In this document: positions 26,817-35,130 of the stretch, piece after piece | How the letters are laid out: each line of letters starts with the position of its first letter | Position numbering within the stretch: the first letter of the stretch is position 1 | Source of the DNA: Mycobacteroides abscessus ATCC 19977 | Lineage (GTDB): Bacteria > Actinomycetota > Actinomycetes > Mycobacteriales > Mycobacteriaceae | Length of the DNA: 64,000 bases | Direction of reading: 5' to 3' | NCBI RefSeq assembly: GCF_000069185.1 | Contig: NC_010397.1 | Span: 3,224,001-3,288,000 of the forward strand | Made by a program: the position numbers and the translations under genes | The notes under the pieces: generated by a model | Told to the model about the DNA's origin: nothing | Seen by the model: only the letters and a program-made list of their open reading frames with translations | The model's database searches: none

Positions 26817-26972
26817 TCAGTAGTTGACGGTCCAGAAGGGCCCGAATTTGGCCACCCCCAGCGCGATAAACAGGGCCGCGATGAGCAACGCTGTGACGAG
26901 ATCGTTCATATGCTCGATTGGGCTTGCGGCCTCAGCCTTGTGCGGTCCGTATATCTGGAATCCAGGCTCCAT
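26817..26972 (-). CDS. 51-residue single-pass membrane peptide
   Basis: A short gene with a strong ribosome binding site (GAGGAGAGG, ~9 nt before ATG). The product begins MEPGFQIYGPHKAEAA, then one hydrophobic helix (DLVTALLIAALFIALGVAKF), and ends GPFWTVNY. The helix and clean start make it credible despite its size. It is on the same strand as, and 46 nt downstream of, the DUF1275 membrane protein, and may be an accessory subunit of it. No known family recognised. Confidence 0.6.
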   Translation of the reverse strand: MEPGFQIYGPHKAEAASPIEHMNDLVTALLIAALFIALGVAKFGPFWTVNY

Positions 26973-27018
26973 GACGTGCGTCCTCTCCTCAATTTGTGTG
27001 AACTACCCGCAGCACCGC

Positions 27019-27837
27019 TCAACCGAGAATGGTCTTGCGATCCGAGTAGAAAAATGTGACCAGTGTTGTTGCGCCACAAATTATTCCGACGGTGAGTATC
27101 ACCTTTGACCCGCTGTAGACCGAAGCGATCACACCGCCGGTCGCCGCCCCCAGCACGAATGACAGGTAGAGCATCGCGTACCCCAGCCATTCGAAGACCG
27201 AACCTCTACCGAACAGATGCCGCTCGATGCCTTGCCCCAGCTTGACCACGGTTCCCGTGACGTAACTCAGGGGAATGGCCGTCTCCCCCTTCTTCACGAA
27301 CGATGTGTTGAGGGCTCCAATCGAGAAGGCCAACAACAGTATCGGCGTGAAATGCACGTCGATGTTGGCGGTGAAGCTACGGTCCTGATAGAAGTCGACC
27401 GCGGCAGCGGCCAGAAGACCGACGGTGGTCAGAACCGTCGCCCCATGCGGGTGGTTCTTCCAGAATTTTCGCCGGCAGTATGACGCCACGATGACACCGA
27501 ACAGGAAGGCCCCGATCATCGAGATCGCCGCAATCGGGCCGGCTCCCGCCACTTGTTGCTTGTCGGTGACCTTGAACCACGTCAGCACCGCACGCTCGGT
27601 GTTACCCGTCATGAATGTGACGAAGTAACCCGCACTGTGCAAAAAGGCAACCGCGCCAACCATTCCCGCCAGCCCCGAAAGCAACCAAGACAGCCGGGCT
27701 TCGGATCCGATCGCGGCCTCACGGGTGATCACCGCATCGTCGCCTTTTAATGGAGCGATAGCGCCCTTGTCACTGCCGATTTCAATCTCGCCCTGCGGTC
27801 CGCTCTCCAACGTCGCGGACCTGCCCTTCCGATTCAT
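27019..27837 (-). CDS. DUF1275 (YoaK-like) membrane protein
   Basis: A 272-residue membrane protein of the YoaK/DUF1275 family. After a ~45-residue polar tail come six or so helices, with the family motif VTFMTGNTERAVL near residue 75 and SYVTGTVVKLGQGI near residue 195. The function of the family is not established. It begins 10 nt after the beta-carbonic anhydrase, so the two are probably one transcript, which suggests a role linked to CO2 or bicarbonate. Confidence 0.85.
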   Translation of the reverse strand: MNRKGRSATLESGPQGEIEIGSDKGAIAPLKGDDAVITREAAIGSEARLSWLLSGLAGMVGAVAFLHSAGYFVTFMTGNTERAVLTWFKVTDKQQVAGAGPIAAISMIGAFLFGVIVASYCRRKFWKNHPHGATVLTTVGLLAAAAVDFYQDRSFTANIDVHFTPILLLAFSIGALNTSFVKKGETAIPLSYVTGTVVKLGQGIERHLFGRGSVFEWLGYAMLYLSFVLGAATGGVIASVYSGSKVILTVGIICGATTLVTFFYSDRKTILG

Positions 27838-27847
27838 GTCCGCCTCC

Positions 27848-28465
27848 TCAGGGATTATCGATATCGCCGACGTGGCCGTGGAGCACGACGCGTCCGTCGG
27901 CCAGTTTGTAGGTCAGATACACAATGGCCAGCTTCTTGGCCTTGACCGCATCAGCCACCACCTGCGAACGCTGCAACAACTTGGTGCCGGTCTCCTCGAC
28001 ATGACGGGCCTCGAACTCATCGACCCGCGACAACCCGTCCTTGCGCCCGCCCAGGATCGAGGGCATCACCCGCACCACCAAATCCCGGATATATCCACCC
28101 GGAACCTCACCGGTATCCAGCGCATCGAGCGTGGCCCCCACCGCACCACAGGAGTCATGACCCAAGATCGCGATCAGCGGCACCCCCAAGACCGCCACCG
28201 CATACTCAATAGAACCGAGCACGGCCGAGTCGATCACCTGACCGGCAGTACGCACGATGAACATATCGCCCAGACCCTGATCGAAAATGATCTCCGCAGC
28301 CACCCGGCTATCCGAGCACCCGAACAACATGACCTGCGGGTTCTGACCATTGGCCAACTCCGCCCGCCGCGTAACGCTCTGACTCGGATGCTGCGGAAAA
28401 CCCCCGACAAAACGCTGGTTACCCTCTTTGAGTGCCGTCCAGGCGGACTTCGGATCAGATGCCAT
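27848..28465 (-). CDS. beta-class carbonic anhydrase
   Basis: A 205-residue zinc enzyme interconverting CO2 and bicarbonate. Ligands are Cys50 with Asp52 (CSDSR) and His103/Cys106 (GHDSCG), all present. The AAGGAAAT ribosome binding site directly precedes the ATG. Upstream sits a perfect 8-bp-arm inverted repeat (28474-28492) that could be an operator. A DUF1275 membrane protein and a 51-residue membrane peptide follow on the same strand, an arrangement that suggests a small CO2/bicarbonate module. Confidence 0.93.
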   Translation of the reverse strand: MASDPKSAWTALKEGNQRFVGGFPQHPSQSVTRRAELANGQNPQVMLFGCSDSRVAAEIIFDQGLGDMFIVRTAGQVIDSAVLGSIEYAVAVLGVPLIAILGHDSCGAVGATLDALDTGEVPGGYIRDLVVRVMPSILGGRKDGLSRVDEFEARHVEETGTKLLQRSQVVADAVKAKKLAIVYLTYKLADGRVVLHGHVGDIDNP

Positions 28466-28473
28466 ATTTCCTT

Positions 28474-28492
28474 CATACCCTACCAGGGTATG
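28474..28492. promoter_or_regulatory. perfect inverted repeat upstream of carbonic anhydrase
   Basis: CATACCCT-ACC-AGGGTATG: 8-bp arms with a 3-nt centre, 9-27 nt upstream of the carbonic anhydrase start. It overlaps where the promoter or 5' UTR must be, so it is a likely operator for an unidentified regulator. A hairpin acting in the transcript is the alternative. Confidence 0.5.
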
Positions 28493-28987
28493 GCATCAAT
28501 GTGACCTCCAACACATAGTTGAAGGCTATCAACTCACAGTTGACGCGCCATTCCCTGTGCATCTCAGTCGAGATGATCTCTGCCGGAAGTGAATTCGTGC
28601 ACTTCAGGCCCTATGACCGACGATGGCAACACTGCCAAAGCTCCCCGATGGGTGTCGCAGTCATTGAAAGCACCCAAATCCAATATGCCTGGGATCTGGC
28701 AACAACGCAATGTAATTGGCGAGCACCAGCAATTATTCACTGCCACAAGGCAATAGGAAGTGGGTGTGACCCACAGTGCGTCCTTGCCGAAAGGCCCTCT
28801 ACGCCTGCCACATTGGATTTTTTGCACCCCACGATCGCACGTCCGAATCAGGCCGCTCCAGATGGAGTTGCTCTGAAAACATGATCAACTAGATGAAGAC
28901 ATGCACGCTCGCAAGCCGGTGCGTTTGAGAGACATGTGGTAGTTCGGACGTGAGTTCTCGTGCACACCAGCAGGACTGGTCACCTAT
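28493..28987. other. ~0.5-kb region without a convincing gene
   Basis: This stretch between the carbonic anhydrase operator and dprA is clearly less GC-rich than its surroundings. Open frames on both strands lack mycobacterial codon bias. It contains three AGTTGA/TCAACT hexamers in close order (28517-28522, 28529-28534, 28538-28543), which may be regulatory sites, and a weak hairpin near 28970. It may be decayed or horizontally acquired DNA, or an unrecognised RNA. Confidence 0.4.
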
Positions 28988-30124
28988 CTACCGAACCATA
29001 TTGGTGCGACGCAGCTTCCAGTCCCCCGCGACGTCGATCACCAGCTGCTCGAGCTCCAGAATCGCCAACGCACCCTGAACCCGGCCGACGCTCAGTCCCG
29101 ACTCACGCACCAACTCCCGCACCGTCGTGCTGCCTCGGCCCGGCAAGGCCTCGTAGACGCGCTTCTCATCGTCACCGAGCCCGTCAATGACACTGCCGGG
29201 GCGATCGGGCGCCGCCGTAAACTCGCCCAGCCGACCCGCCAGCGCGACCACATCCTGAGCACACACAACAAGCTGAGCTCCGCGTTCAGCGATCTCAACG
29301 TGGGTGCCCACCGACGCCGCAGACGTGATCGGGCCCGGCACCGCACCGACGGGACGGCCCAAGATACGTGCCCAGGCGGCGGTGTTGGCGGCTCCGCTAC
29401 GCGCGCCCGCCTCGACCACCACGGTCGCACCGGAAAGGGCGGCCACCAACCGGTTCCGGGTCAAAAATCGATGTCGAGCGGGCCGCACCCCAGGCGGGTA
29501 TTCACTGACCACCAACCCATGACGGGCGATTCGATAGAGCAAACCGGAGTGCCCTGCCGGGTACGGCACATCCACACCGCCGGCCAGCACCGCAACCGTG
29601 ACTCCATCACAGGCCAGCGTGGCACGATGCGCAACACCGTCGATGCCGAACGCAGCCCCCGAAACCACCGCCACCTCCCGGGCCGTCAAGCCGGCGGCGA
29701 GTTCGGCCGTAACGTGTTCGCCGTAACCACTGCAGGCTCGCGTCCCGACGAGCGCCGCCGCTCGCGAGGTAACCTCGGCAAGCGAACGCTCGCCCACGAC
29801 CCACAGCGCCAGCGGCATTCTTCCATTGGGCATCCGCTTGGTATCCACCGACGCAAATGCCTGGAACTGCCAGTGCGGCCATTCCGCATCGTCGGGCGTC
29901 ACCAGGCGCCCTTGCAAGCGCGAGAGAATTTCCAGATCCTCACGACTGCGGTCGACATCATGCCTGGCCCGCACCACAGCCCGGACCTGGTCGGGAACAT
30001 CCAATCGCCTAACCCGGGCAGCGGTCTCCCGCACACCGAACACCGACACCATGGCCGCCAGTTCGGCGCTGGGCGCCTCACTCACACGTGACAGGTATGC
30101 CCAGTCGGCCGTGGCGCTGCTCAT
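28988..30124 (-). CDS. dprA: DNA-processing protein DprA
   Basis: A 378-residue DprA/Smf protein that loads RecA on incoming single-stranded DNA in competent bacteria. A SAM-like N-terminal part is followed by the Rossmann-type core (VVSGAAFGIDGVAHRATL, AVLAGGVDVPYPAGH) and a C-terminal winged helix (about residues 310-378). The ATG overlaps the comM stop as ATGA; longer frames upstream are shadows of comM. It lies in the conserved yraN-comM-dprA cluster. Natural transformation is not established for this group, so the role may be general DNA repair. Confidence 0.93.
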   Translation of the reverse strand: MSSATADWAYLSRVSEAPSAELAAMVSVFGVRETAARVRRLDVPDQVRAVVRARHDVDRSREDLEILSRLQGRLVTPDDAEWPHWQFQAFASVDTKRMPNGRMPLALWVVGERSLAEVTSRAAALVGTRACSGYGEHVTAELAAGLTAREVAVVSGAAFGIDGVAHRATLACDGVTVAVLAGGVDVPYPAGHSGLLYRIARHGLVVSEYPPGVRPARHRFLTRNRLVAALSGATVVVEAGARSGAANTAAWARILGRPVGAVPGPITSAASVGTHVEIAERGAQLVVCAQDVVALAGRLGEFTAAPDRPGSVIDGLGDDEKRVYEALPGRGSTTVRELVRESGLSVGRVQGALAILELEQLVIDVAGDWKLRRTNMVR

Positions 30125-31620
30125 CGCTTGTCCCGGAAGGTCAGTGCGAGCTTGACATCCTCGGCGGCCGGCAGATCCCGGCCGCCGAGGTCGGCCAATG
30201 TCCACGCCACACGTAGGCATCGATCGAGCGCCCGCACGCTGATCAAACCGCGTTCCATCGCATTGCGCAGCGGTTCCATAACGGCTCGTGATGGCCGGAA
30301 CTCCCTGCGTAACAACGGCCCCGGGGCGTCGGCGTTGACCCGAAATCCGTAGTCGGCCCATCGTCGCGAAGCCCGTTCACGGGCCAGCAGTACGCGCTCA
30401 CGGACAACCGCTGTGCCCTCGGCCGCGTCATTGAGCGCCGTTTGGCTGACCTGGTGCATTTTGACCCGAAGGTCGACCCGATCGAGAAGCGGCCCCGACA
30501 ACTTGCCGAGGTACCGGCGACGCAGCTGCGCCGGACACGTGCAATCCCGCGGATTCGCCGGAGCGCACGGACACGGGTTCGCCGCGAGTACCAGTTGAAA
30601 TCGAGCCGGGTAAGTGACCACGCCGTCACGCCGCGCAAGTCGAATTTCCCCATCCTCCAAGGGGGTCCGCAACGCCTCCAGCGCCGGGGTCGACAGTTCG
30701 GCACACTCATCGAGGAACAGCACCCCCCGATGGGCCATGCTGACCGCACCGGGCTTTGCCGTGCCTGAGCCACCGCCGACGAGCGCGGCGACACTGGACG
30801 TGTGGTGCGGCGCCACGAACGGCGGTTCGGTGATCAACGGCCGCCGAGCCGTCAAGAGACCCGCCACGGAATGCACGGCTGTCACCTCGAGCGCCTCTTC
30901 GTGGCGCAGCGGCGGCAGCAGGCCCGGTAAACGCTGCGCCAGCATTGTTTTCCCAATTCCGGGAGGCCCTGTCAACATCAGATGGTGTGCGCCGGCCGCA
31001 GCCAACTCGACGGCGAAGCGGGCATCCGCGTGGCCCACTACATCCGCCATGTCCGGAGCCTCGGTCACGTGCCGGTATTCCGACTGTGACACGGGATCCA
31101 GCTCACCGTCAGCACACAGCCACGCCGTCAGCTGGCGCAATGTCCGGACTCCCAGTACCTCAATACCTTCGACCAGCCCCGCCTCTCCCAGGTTGGCCTG
31201 CGGCACCACGACCGTCGGCCATCCGTCACGCTTTGCCGCCAGTACTGCCGGTAACACACCACGAACCGGACGCACTCGCCCGTCAAGCGCCAATTCACCA
31301 AGCAACAAGGTCTTTTCCAGCCGGTCTGGTGGAATCGCCTTGTTGGCCGACAGCACAGCGGTGGCAAGCGCGAGGTCGTACACCGACCCCATCTTCGGCA
31401 GCGTCGCCGGCGATAGAGCCAAGGTGAGTCGGGACGCCGGCCACGTGAACCCGCAATTGGTGATCGCCGCGCGCACCCGGTCGCGGGATTCCTGTAACGC
31501 GGCATCAGGCAGTCCAACCAGGTGCACTCCTGGTAGTCCGGCACTTATGTCCGCCTCGATCTCGACAGTCTGGCCGGTAACCGCCTTGACCGCGACGGAA
31601 TACGCTCTGCCCAGCGCCAT
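30121..31620 (-). CDS. ComM/YifB-family AAA+ ATPase (Mg-chelatase-like)
   Basis: A 499-residue ATPase. The N-terminal Lon-protease-like fold (about residues 20-130) is followed by the AAA+ module with Walker A GPPGIGKT and Walker B GVLFLDECAEL. A zinc-type Cys cluster (NPCPCAPANPRDCTCP) precedes the C-terminal domain. In Vibrio, ComM is a helicase that promotes branch migration during transformation. Coupled with yraN (1-nt gap) and dprA (4-nt overlap), as in M. tuberculosis Rv2897c. Confidence 0.92.
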   Translation of the reverse strand: MALGRAYSVAVKAVTGQTVEIEADISAGLPGVHLVGLPDAALQESRDRVRAAITNCGFTWPASRLTLALSPATLPKMGSVYDLALATAVLSANKAIPPDRLEKTLLLGELALDGRVRPVRGVLPAVLAAKRDGWPTVVVPQANLGEAGLVEGIEVLGVRTLRQLTAWLCADGELDPVSQSEYRHVTEAPDMADVVGHADARFAVELAAAGAHHLMLTGPPGIGKTMLAQRLPGLLPPLRHEEALEVTAVHSVAGLLTARRPLITEPPFVAPHHTSSVAALVGGGSGTAKPGAVSMAHRGVLFLDECAELSTPALEALRTPLEDGEIRLARRDGVVTYPARFQLVLAANPCPCAPANPRDCTCPAQLRRRYLGKLSGPLLDRVDLRVKMHQVSQTALNDAAEGTAVVRERVLLARERASRRWADYGFRVNADAPGPLLRREFRPSRAVMEPLRNAMERGLISVRALDRCLRVAWTLADLGGRDLPAAEDVKLALTFRDKR

Positions 31621-31621
31621 C

Positions 31622-31984
31622 TCATCCCACCCCGTGGATGTGGGTGAGCTCCGGTGTGGCTCCGGCCAGCCTTACCTCGATGACGTCGATGCGCACCGAC
31701 GACCACGAACCCCCCTGTGCCGCGAGCCAGATACCCGCGAGCCGCCGCAGTCTGCGCAGCTTGGCGTACGTCACGGCCTCCGCGGGAGTTCCAAATCGCT
31801 GCCCGGTTCGGGTCTTCACCTCGACAAAGACCAGTAGATCGCCGCAGACCGCGACAATGTCGAGTTCCCCGTGCCGACATCGCCAATTGCGATCGAGAAC
31901 TGTGAACCCGTGCTGCCGGAGGTAGTCGGCGGCCAGATCCTCTCCATGAATGCCGATCTGCGACCTGCTCAGGGAATGTGTCAT
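31622..31984 (-). CDS. YraN-family (UPF0102) putative endonuclease
   Basis: A 120-residue protein with a PD-(D/E)xK-like nuclease core. GEDLAADYL is followed by GELDIVAVCGDLLVFVEVKTR, where the Asp and EVK supply the likely metal-binding and catalytic residues. Start MTHSLSRSQ is chosen; an upstream start adds only four residues. It is the first gene of the yraN-comM-dprA operon. The biochemical role of the family is not established. Confidence 0.9.
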   Translation of the reverse strand: MTHSLSRSQIGIHGEDLAADYLRQHGFTVLDRNWRCRHGELDIVAVCGDLLVFVEVKTRTGQRFGTPAEAVTYAKLRRLRRLAGIWLAAQGGSWSSVRIDVIEVRLAGATPELTHIHGVG

Positions 31985-32088
31985 GGCCCAAACCATTCCG
32001 ATCGGGCCCGACAGCGATGCACTAGCGCGCTACGTCGATCGGTAGTTAATCCACAAGCGTGAGTTCATCCACAGACAGGGGGGTGCCC

Positions 32089-32346
32089 CTAGTTCCACAT
32101 CTTGACCGGATGAACCACCGGCGCGACCTTGCCGATCGCTCCGGATGCGGGGGCCGGCAAGTCTTTTTCATTGGGCGCCGACTTGATCTCGGCATCGTGA
32201 TTCGCGATGCAAACATCCTTGGCCGTCTTCGACGGCGCACAGTGCACCGGACTCCCCGATACCGTCGCGCCCGGCGAGCCCATCGGCAGGGCTACCACAA
32301 CTACCGGCACAGTCATGGCGATCATTCTCGTCAGCAAAGCACCCAT
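32089..32346 (-). CDS. small secreted protein, unknown
   Basis: An ~85-residue exported protein. The signal peptide MGALLTRMIAMTVPVVVVA has cleavage near GSPGA, and the short mature part contains two Cys (PVHCAPS, DVCIAN) that could form a disulfide. Alternative starts lie at 32325 and 32370. No family was recognised. It stands alone between the yraN cluster and a TetR gene. Confidence 0.6.
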   Translation of the reverse strand: MGALLTRMIAMTVPVVVVALPMGSPGATVSGSPVHCAPSKTAKDVCIANHDAEIKSAPNEKDLPAPASGAIGKVAPVVHPVKMWN

Positions 32347-32472
32347 TGGCAGAGGATGGGGCACAAACACCGGGCTCGCAACTCGAACGCGGCCTCCCGG
32401 GCGGCAACTCCCATGACAACGCCAGGAAATCAGCCCGATCCCAACAGATCAGCGCAAGCCACACGCCGAACG

Positions 32473-33225
32473 TTAGCGCGGCGCGCCGTTCTCCAGCCGG
32501 TCCAGCAGCGATTCGAGCGCCTCTTCGAACTCGGTCGCGCTGTGATCCTCGCTGAGTTGTTTCTGCATGCGCTGCAGGTTGGGATAGCTCGACAGGCTGC
32601 GCAACGTCTTCTCCGGCAGTTCGTCCTCGACCGAACTCAGCGAGGCTCCGCGGGCGGACACCTCCAAGAGCAGCTGGCCCAGCAGGAAGGTGGTGTAGGC
32701 ACGGTAGGCCGACACTGCGGCGCGATCGTCGAAACCGTAGGAGATCAGCGTGTCCAGGAATGTCTCCATCCACTTCATGCTCCGCAGCGGCGGCCGCACC
32801 CACGGGGCTTCCGGCGGCCGGGTAGCCAATGTCGGAAACAGATGCGGATGGCCAATGGCGATCTCCCGTACCCCGTGCGCAAGCCGCACCAGGTAGTCCT
32901 GCCAACCATCTTCCTGCCGGCGGGCCGCCAACTGATCGTCGTACAGCTTGTCCACCAAGTGGTCCACGATTCCGCCGAGCAGGTCCTGACGGCCATGCAC
33001 GTGGCGATACAGGGCCATTGCCTCCACGCCACAGGCAGAACCGAGCCGCCGCATGGTCAGCTGATCCAACCCCTCGCTGTCCACCAGAGCTATCGCGGTA
33101 TCGAGGATCTCGGCACGGGTCAGTGATCGCGGTCGACGCCCTTCAGCGCCACCGGCAACCGTTCCGCTTTCCGTCTCGTCCACTGCGTCCGTCACTCCCA
33201 CCGTGCATTTCTGGGCTCGGGCCAT
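32473..33225 (-). CDS. TetR-family transcriptional regulator (TetR_C-type)
   Basis: A 250-residue regulator. The HTH is at residues ~35-80 (TRAEILDTAIALVDSEGLD, then GVEAMALYRHVHGRQDLL), and the LYRHVxxRxDLL form marks the classical TetR/TetR_C subgroup. The C-terminal part is helical. It is divergent from the csbD stress operon across 190 bp, but that operon has a sigma-F-like promoter, so the TetR target may be itself. Direct GTTTAC repeats (33302-33307, 33314-33319) lie in the gap. Confidence 0.87.
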   Translation of the reverse strand: MARAQKCTVGVTDAVDETESGTVAGGAEGRRPRSLTRAEILDTAIALVDSEGLDQLTMRRLGSACGVEAMALYRHVHGRQDLLGGIVDHLVDKLYDDQLAARRQEDGWQDYLVRLAHGVREIAIGHPHLFPTLATRPPEAPWVRPPLRSMKWMETFLDTLISYGFDDRAAVSAYRAYTTFLLGQLLLEVSARGASLSSVEDELPEKTLRSLSSYPNLQRMQKQLSEDHSATEFEEALESLLDRLENGAPR

Positions 33226-33344
33226 GACGGCGTCCCCGTGGCGGCTTCGCCGTCCACAAAACGGTACCCCGGCCAGCTAAACACCTGGCCAGCGCCTATT
33301 TGTTTACTAAGTAGTTTACGTAGTACACAACCCTTGCTACGGTT

Positions 33345-33370
33345 GTTTCAGTTGCCTCACTACGGGGTAA
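33345..33370 (+). promoter_or_regulatory. sigma-F-like promoter of the csbD stress operon
   Basis: GTTT (33345-33348), 16 nt, then GGGTAA (33365-33370) matches the mycobacterial SigF consensus (GTTT-N15-17-GGGTA). It lies 45 nt upstream of the CsbD start, with transcription expected near 33377. CsbD-type genes are classical general-stress genes, which supports the call. Confidence 0.65.
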
Positions 33371-33415
33371 CCAAGAGCGGTTGCACCGCACACACGCACT
33401 GAAAAGGAGCGAGAC

Positions 33416-33658
33416 ATGAGCGATGACAACAAGGACAGCGGATTCGAAGCCGGGATCAAGGGCGTCGTCGAAGACGTCAAGGGCAAAGTGAAAGAGGCCG
33501 CCGGCAAGCTCACCGGCGACGAGTCGCTGGAACGCGAAGGCCAGGCACAGCAGGACAAGGCCGAGGCTCAGCGCGAGGTGGCGACCAAGGAAGCCGAAGC
33601 CGAAAAGGCCCGCGCCGAGGCCGCTGTGCACGAGGCCCGGGAAGACGCCGAGAAGTAG
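33416..33658 (+). CDS. CsbD-like stress protein
   Basis: An 80-residue, highly charged protein. The N-terminal half is a CsbD domain (VVEDVKGKVKEAAGKLTGDE); the C-terminal half is an Ala/Glu/Lys-rich helix. CsbD is a general-stress protein of unknown mechanism; a mycobacterial relative is annotated as microaggregate-binding protein. An AAGGAG ribosome binding site lies upstream. It is the first gene of a four-gene run preceded by a sigma-F-like promoter. Confidence 0.9.
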   Translation: MSDDNKDSGFEAGIKGVVEDVKGKVKEAAGKLTGDESLEREGQAQQDKAEAQREVATKEAEAEKARAEAAVHEAREDAEK

Positions 33659-33709
33659 GACCGACACCGCAGCAGCGCGCCCATACCCACGAGAGTCAGG
33701 AAACCACAA

Positions 33710-34015
33710 ATGATTTCACCACTGGCCGCGAACGTCGCGGCAGCGCATCTCGGTTTTGGCATCGGCTGGATCGCATGGATCGTGATCGGCGGGCTCGCCG
33801 GTTGGGTGGCCAGCAAGATCATGGACACCGATGCTCAGCAGGGCCTGCTGCTGAACATCGTGGTGGGAATCGTGGGCGCGTTGCTCGGCGGGTTCCTGCT
33901 GAGCCTGTTCGATGTCGGCACCTACGGCTTTGGCTGGGTCCTGACATTCATCACCGCATTGGTCGGTGCGTGCATTCTGCTGTTCCTCGTGCGTCTGGTC
34001 ACCGGCAGACGGTGA
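33710..34015 (+). CDS. GlsB/YeaQ/YmgE-family membrane protein
   Basis: A 101-residue protein with three hydrophobic helices and the family core [16 protein letters not shown], then [12 protein letters not shown]. The family is often called transglycosylase-associated, but its function is unknown; members are stress-induced. It lies 51 nt after csbD and is likely in the same stress operon. It precedes two lipoprotein genes on the same strand. Confidence 0.87.
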   Translation: MISPLAANVAAAHLGFGIGWIAWIVIGGLAGWVASKIMDTDAQQGLLLNIVVGIVGALLGGFLLSLFDVGTYGFGWVLTFITALVGACILLFLVRLVTGRR

Positions 34016-34055
34016 CCAGCACACATCCCAACAGTCCTCAACAGAAGGGTCGGTA

Positions 34056-34343
34056 GTGATTCCGTCCATATCGAAGAAGTTCGCAGTGGCCGTATTCGCG
34101 GTCACCGCTGTTTCGCTGGCAGGTTGTTCCGACGTCATCAATCAGGGGGGTGACACCACCTGCAAGGAATTTCTCACCCAAGACGACAACGCACAGAACG
34201 ATGCGGTCACCAAGATGCTGAAGGACGAGAACCAACAAGAGCCCAGCGGTCTGCAAACCACGGCGGCCAAGAATTCCGCGATGGCCTATTGCAAGACTCT
34301 CGGCAACGAAAAAAGCAAGATCAAAGAAGCCCCACACATCTAA
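34056..34343 (+). CDS. small HdeA-like lipoprotein
   Basis: A 95-residue predicted lipoprotein: GTG start with AGAAGG ribosome binding site, then a signal peptide ending in lipobox SLAGC. The mature part has two Cys (TTCKEFLTQDD and MAYCKTL) spaced as in HdeA-type acid-stress chaperones, where one disulfide staples a helical bundle. A second protein with the same CxxF..DD pattern occurs at 45892-46146. The resemblance to HdeA is weak, so the function is inferred. Third gene of the stress operon. Confidence 0.6.
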   Translation: MIPSISKKFAVAVFAVTAVSLAGCSDVINQGGDTTCKEFLTQDDNAQNDAVTKMLKDENQQEPSGLQTTAAKNSAMAYCKTLGNEKSKIKEAPHI

Positions 34344-34357
34344 CTCGGGAGCATCCC

Positions 34358-34780
34358 ATGAAGACGCGAACAGTTAAGCCCGCCAAGGTTTTTGCCGGAT
34401 GCGCCATCGCGCTCGGCGCAGCCTTGGCCGGATGTGGCACCAATAACGATGGCGGTCCCACAAGCACCAGCACCACAACGACCACCACGACGACGACCAC
34501 CACGACCATCACGCCCGCACCCAGCGGCGCGCCCGAGGGCACTCCGGCCCCCGGACCGACTGGAGGTGGCGGGCCGGATGGCGGCTCGGGCGCCATTCCC
34601 GGTGGCCCGACTGGAGGCGGCGGCCCCGAAGGTGGCAGCGGAAGCATCCCGGGCGGCCCCACCGGCGGCGGCGGCCCCGAGGGCGGTGGCGGCCACATTC
34701 CGGGTGTCGGCGGCGGCCACGGCGGACCGGGCGGTGGCGGCGGGTGCGTCGACAACGTCGGTTGCGTCAGCATCCCGTAA
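34358..34780 (+). CDS. Gly-rich repeat lipoprotein
   Basis: A 140-residue lipoprotein with lipobox ALAGC, a run of Thr (about residues 39-50), then three 17-residue units of the form GPTGGGGPEGGSGSIPG and a Gly-rich tail. The C-terminus has two Cys (GGGCVDNVGCVSIP). No enzyme domain is present; it looks like a structural or surface-exposed cell-wall protein. It is the last gene of the run starting at csbD. The repeats could vary in number between strains. Confidence 0.65.
   Translation: MKTRTVKPAKVFAGCAIALGAALAGCGTNNDGGPTSTSTTTTTTTTTTTTITPAPSGAPEGTPAPGPTGGGGPDGGSGAIPGGPTGGGGPEGGSGSIPGGPTGGGGPEGGGGHIPGVGGGHGGPGGGGGCVDNVGCVSIP
34553..34705 (+). repeat. three tandem 51-bp coding repeats
   Basis: Three in-frame 51-bp units encode the 17-residue motif GPTGGGGP(D/E)GG(S/G)G(A/S/H)IPG. 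The second and third differ at few residues, indicating recent duplication. Such repeats are prone to copy-number change. Confidence 0.75.
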
Positions 34781-34814
34781 ATCACCCCACGGCCGAGCTG
34801 CGTCTGCAGGAGAT

Positions 34815-35120
34815 CTACTCCGGCAGGCGCAGCTCTGGTTTGTCGACCTCTTCGATGTTGACGTCCTTGAACGTGATGACGCGCACGTGCTTGACGAACC
34901 GTGCCGGCCGGAACAGATCCCAGACCCACGCGTCGGACAGCCGCAGTTCGAAGTACACCTCGGAGTCGGTGTTCCGCGGAATCACCTCGACGCTATTGGC
35001 CAGGTAAAACCGTCGTTCAGTCTCCACCACATAGCTGAACTGCCCAACGATGTCCTTGTACTCGCGATATAGCGAGAGTTCCATCTCGGTTTCGTACTTT
35101 TCGAGGTCTTCGGCGCTCAT
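34815..35120 (-). CDS. DUF2469 family protein
   Basis: A 101-residue protein matching the conserved mycobacterial family of Rv2901c. It begins MSAEDLEKYETEMELSLYRE and continues VVETERRFYLANSVEV. The family is nearly universal in Actinobacteria and always next to rnhB; its function is unknown. It is the last gene of the rplS-lepB-rnhB run. The start used agrees with the size of the family; an in-frame upstream start at 35162 is not conserved. Confidence 0.93.
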   Translation of the reverse strand: MSAEDLEKYETEMELSLYREYKDIVGQFSYVVETERRFYLANSVEVIPRNTDSEVYFELRLSDAWVWDLFRPARFVKHVRVITFKDVNIEEVDKPELRLPE

Positions 35121-35130
35121 AGGCCTTCCA

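Noticed and set aside
28519..28884. 121-residue open frame in the gap upstream of carbonic anhydrase
   Set aside because: Codon use is not mycobacterial (many A/T third positions), there is no ribosome binding site and no hydrophobic or family pattern.
33296..33709. 137-residue open frame antisense to csbD
   Set aside because: A shadow of the csbD coding strand: the Leu/Phe/Ala-rich product arises from antisense of charged codons.
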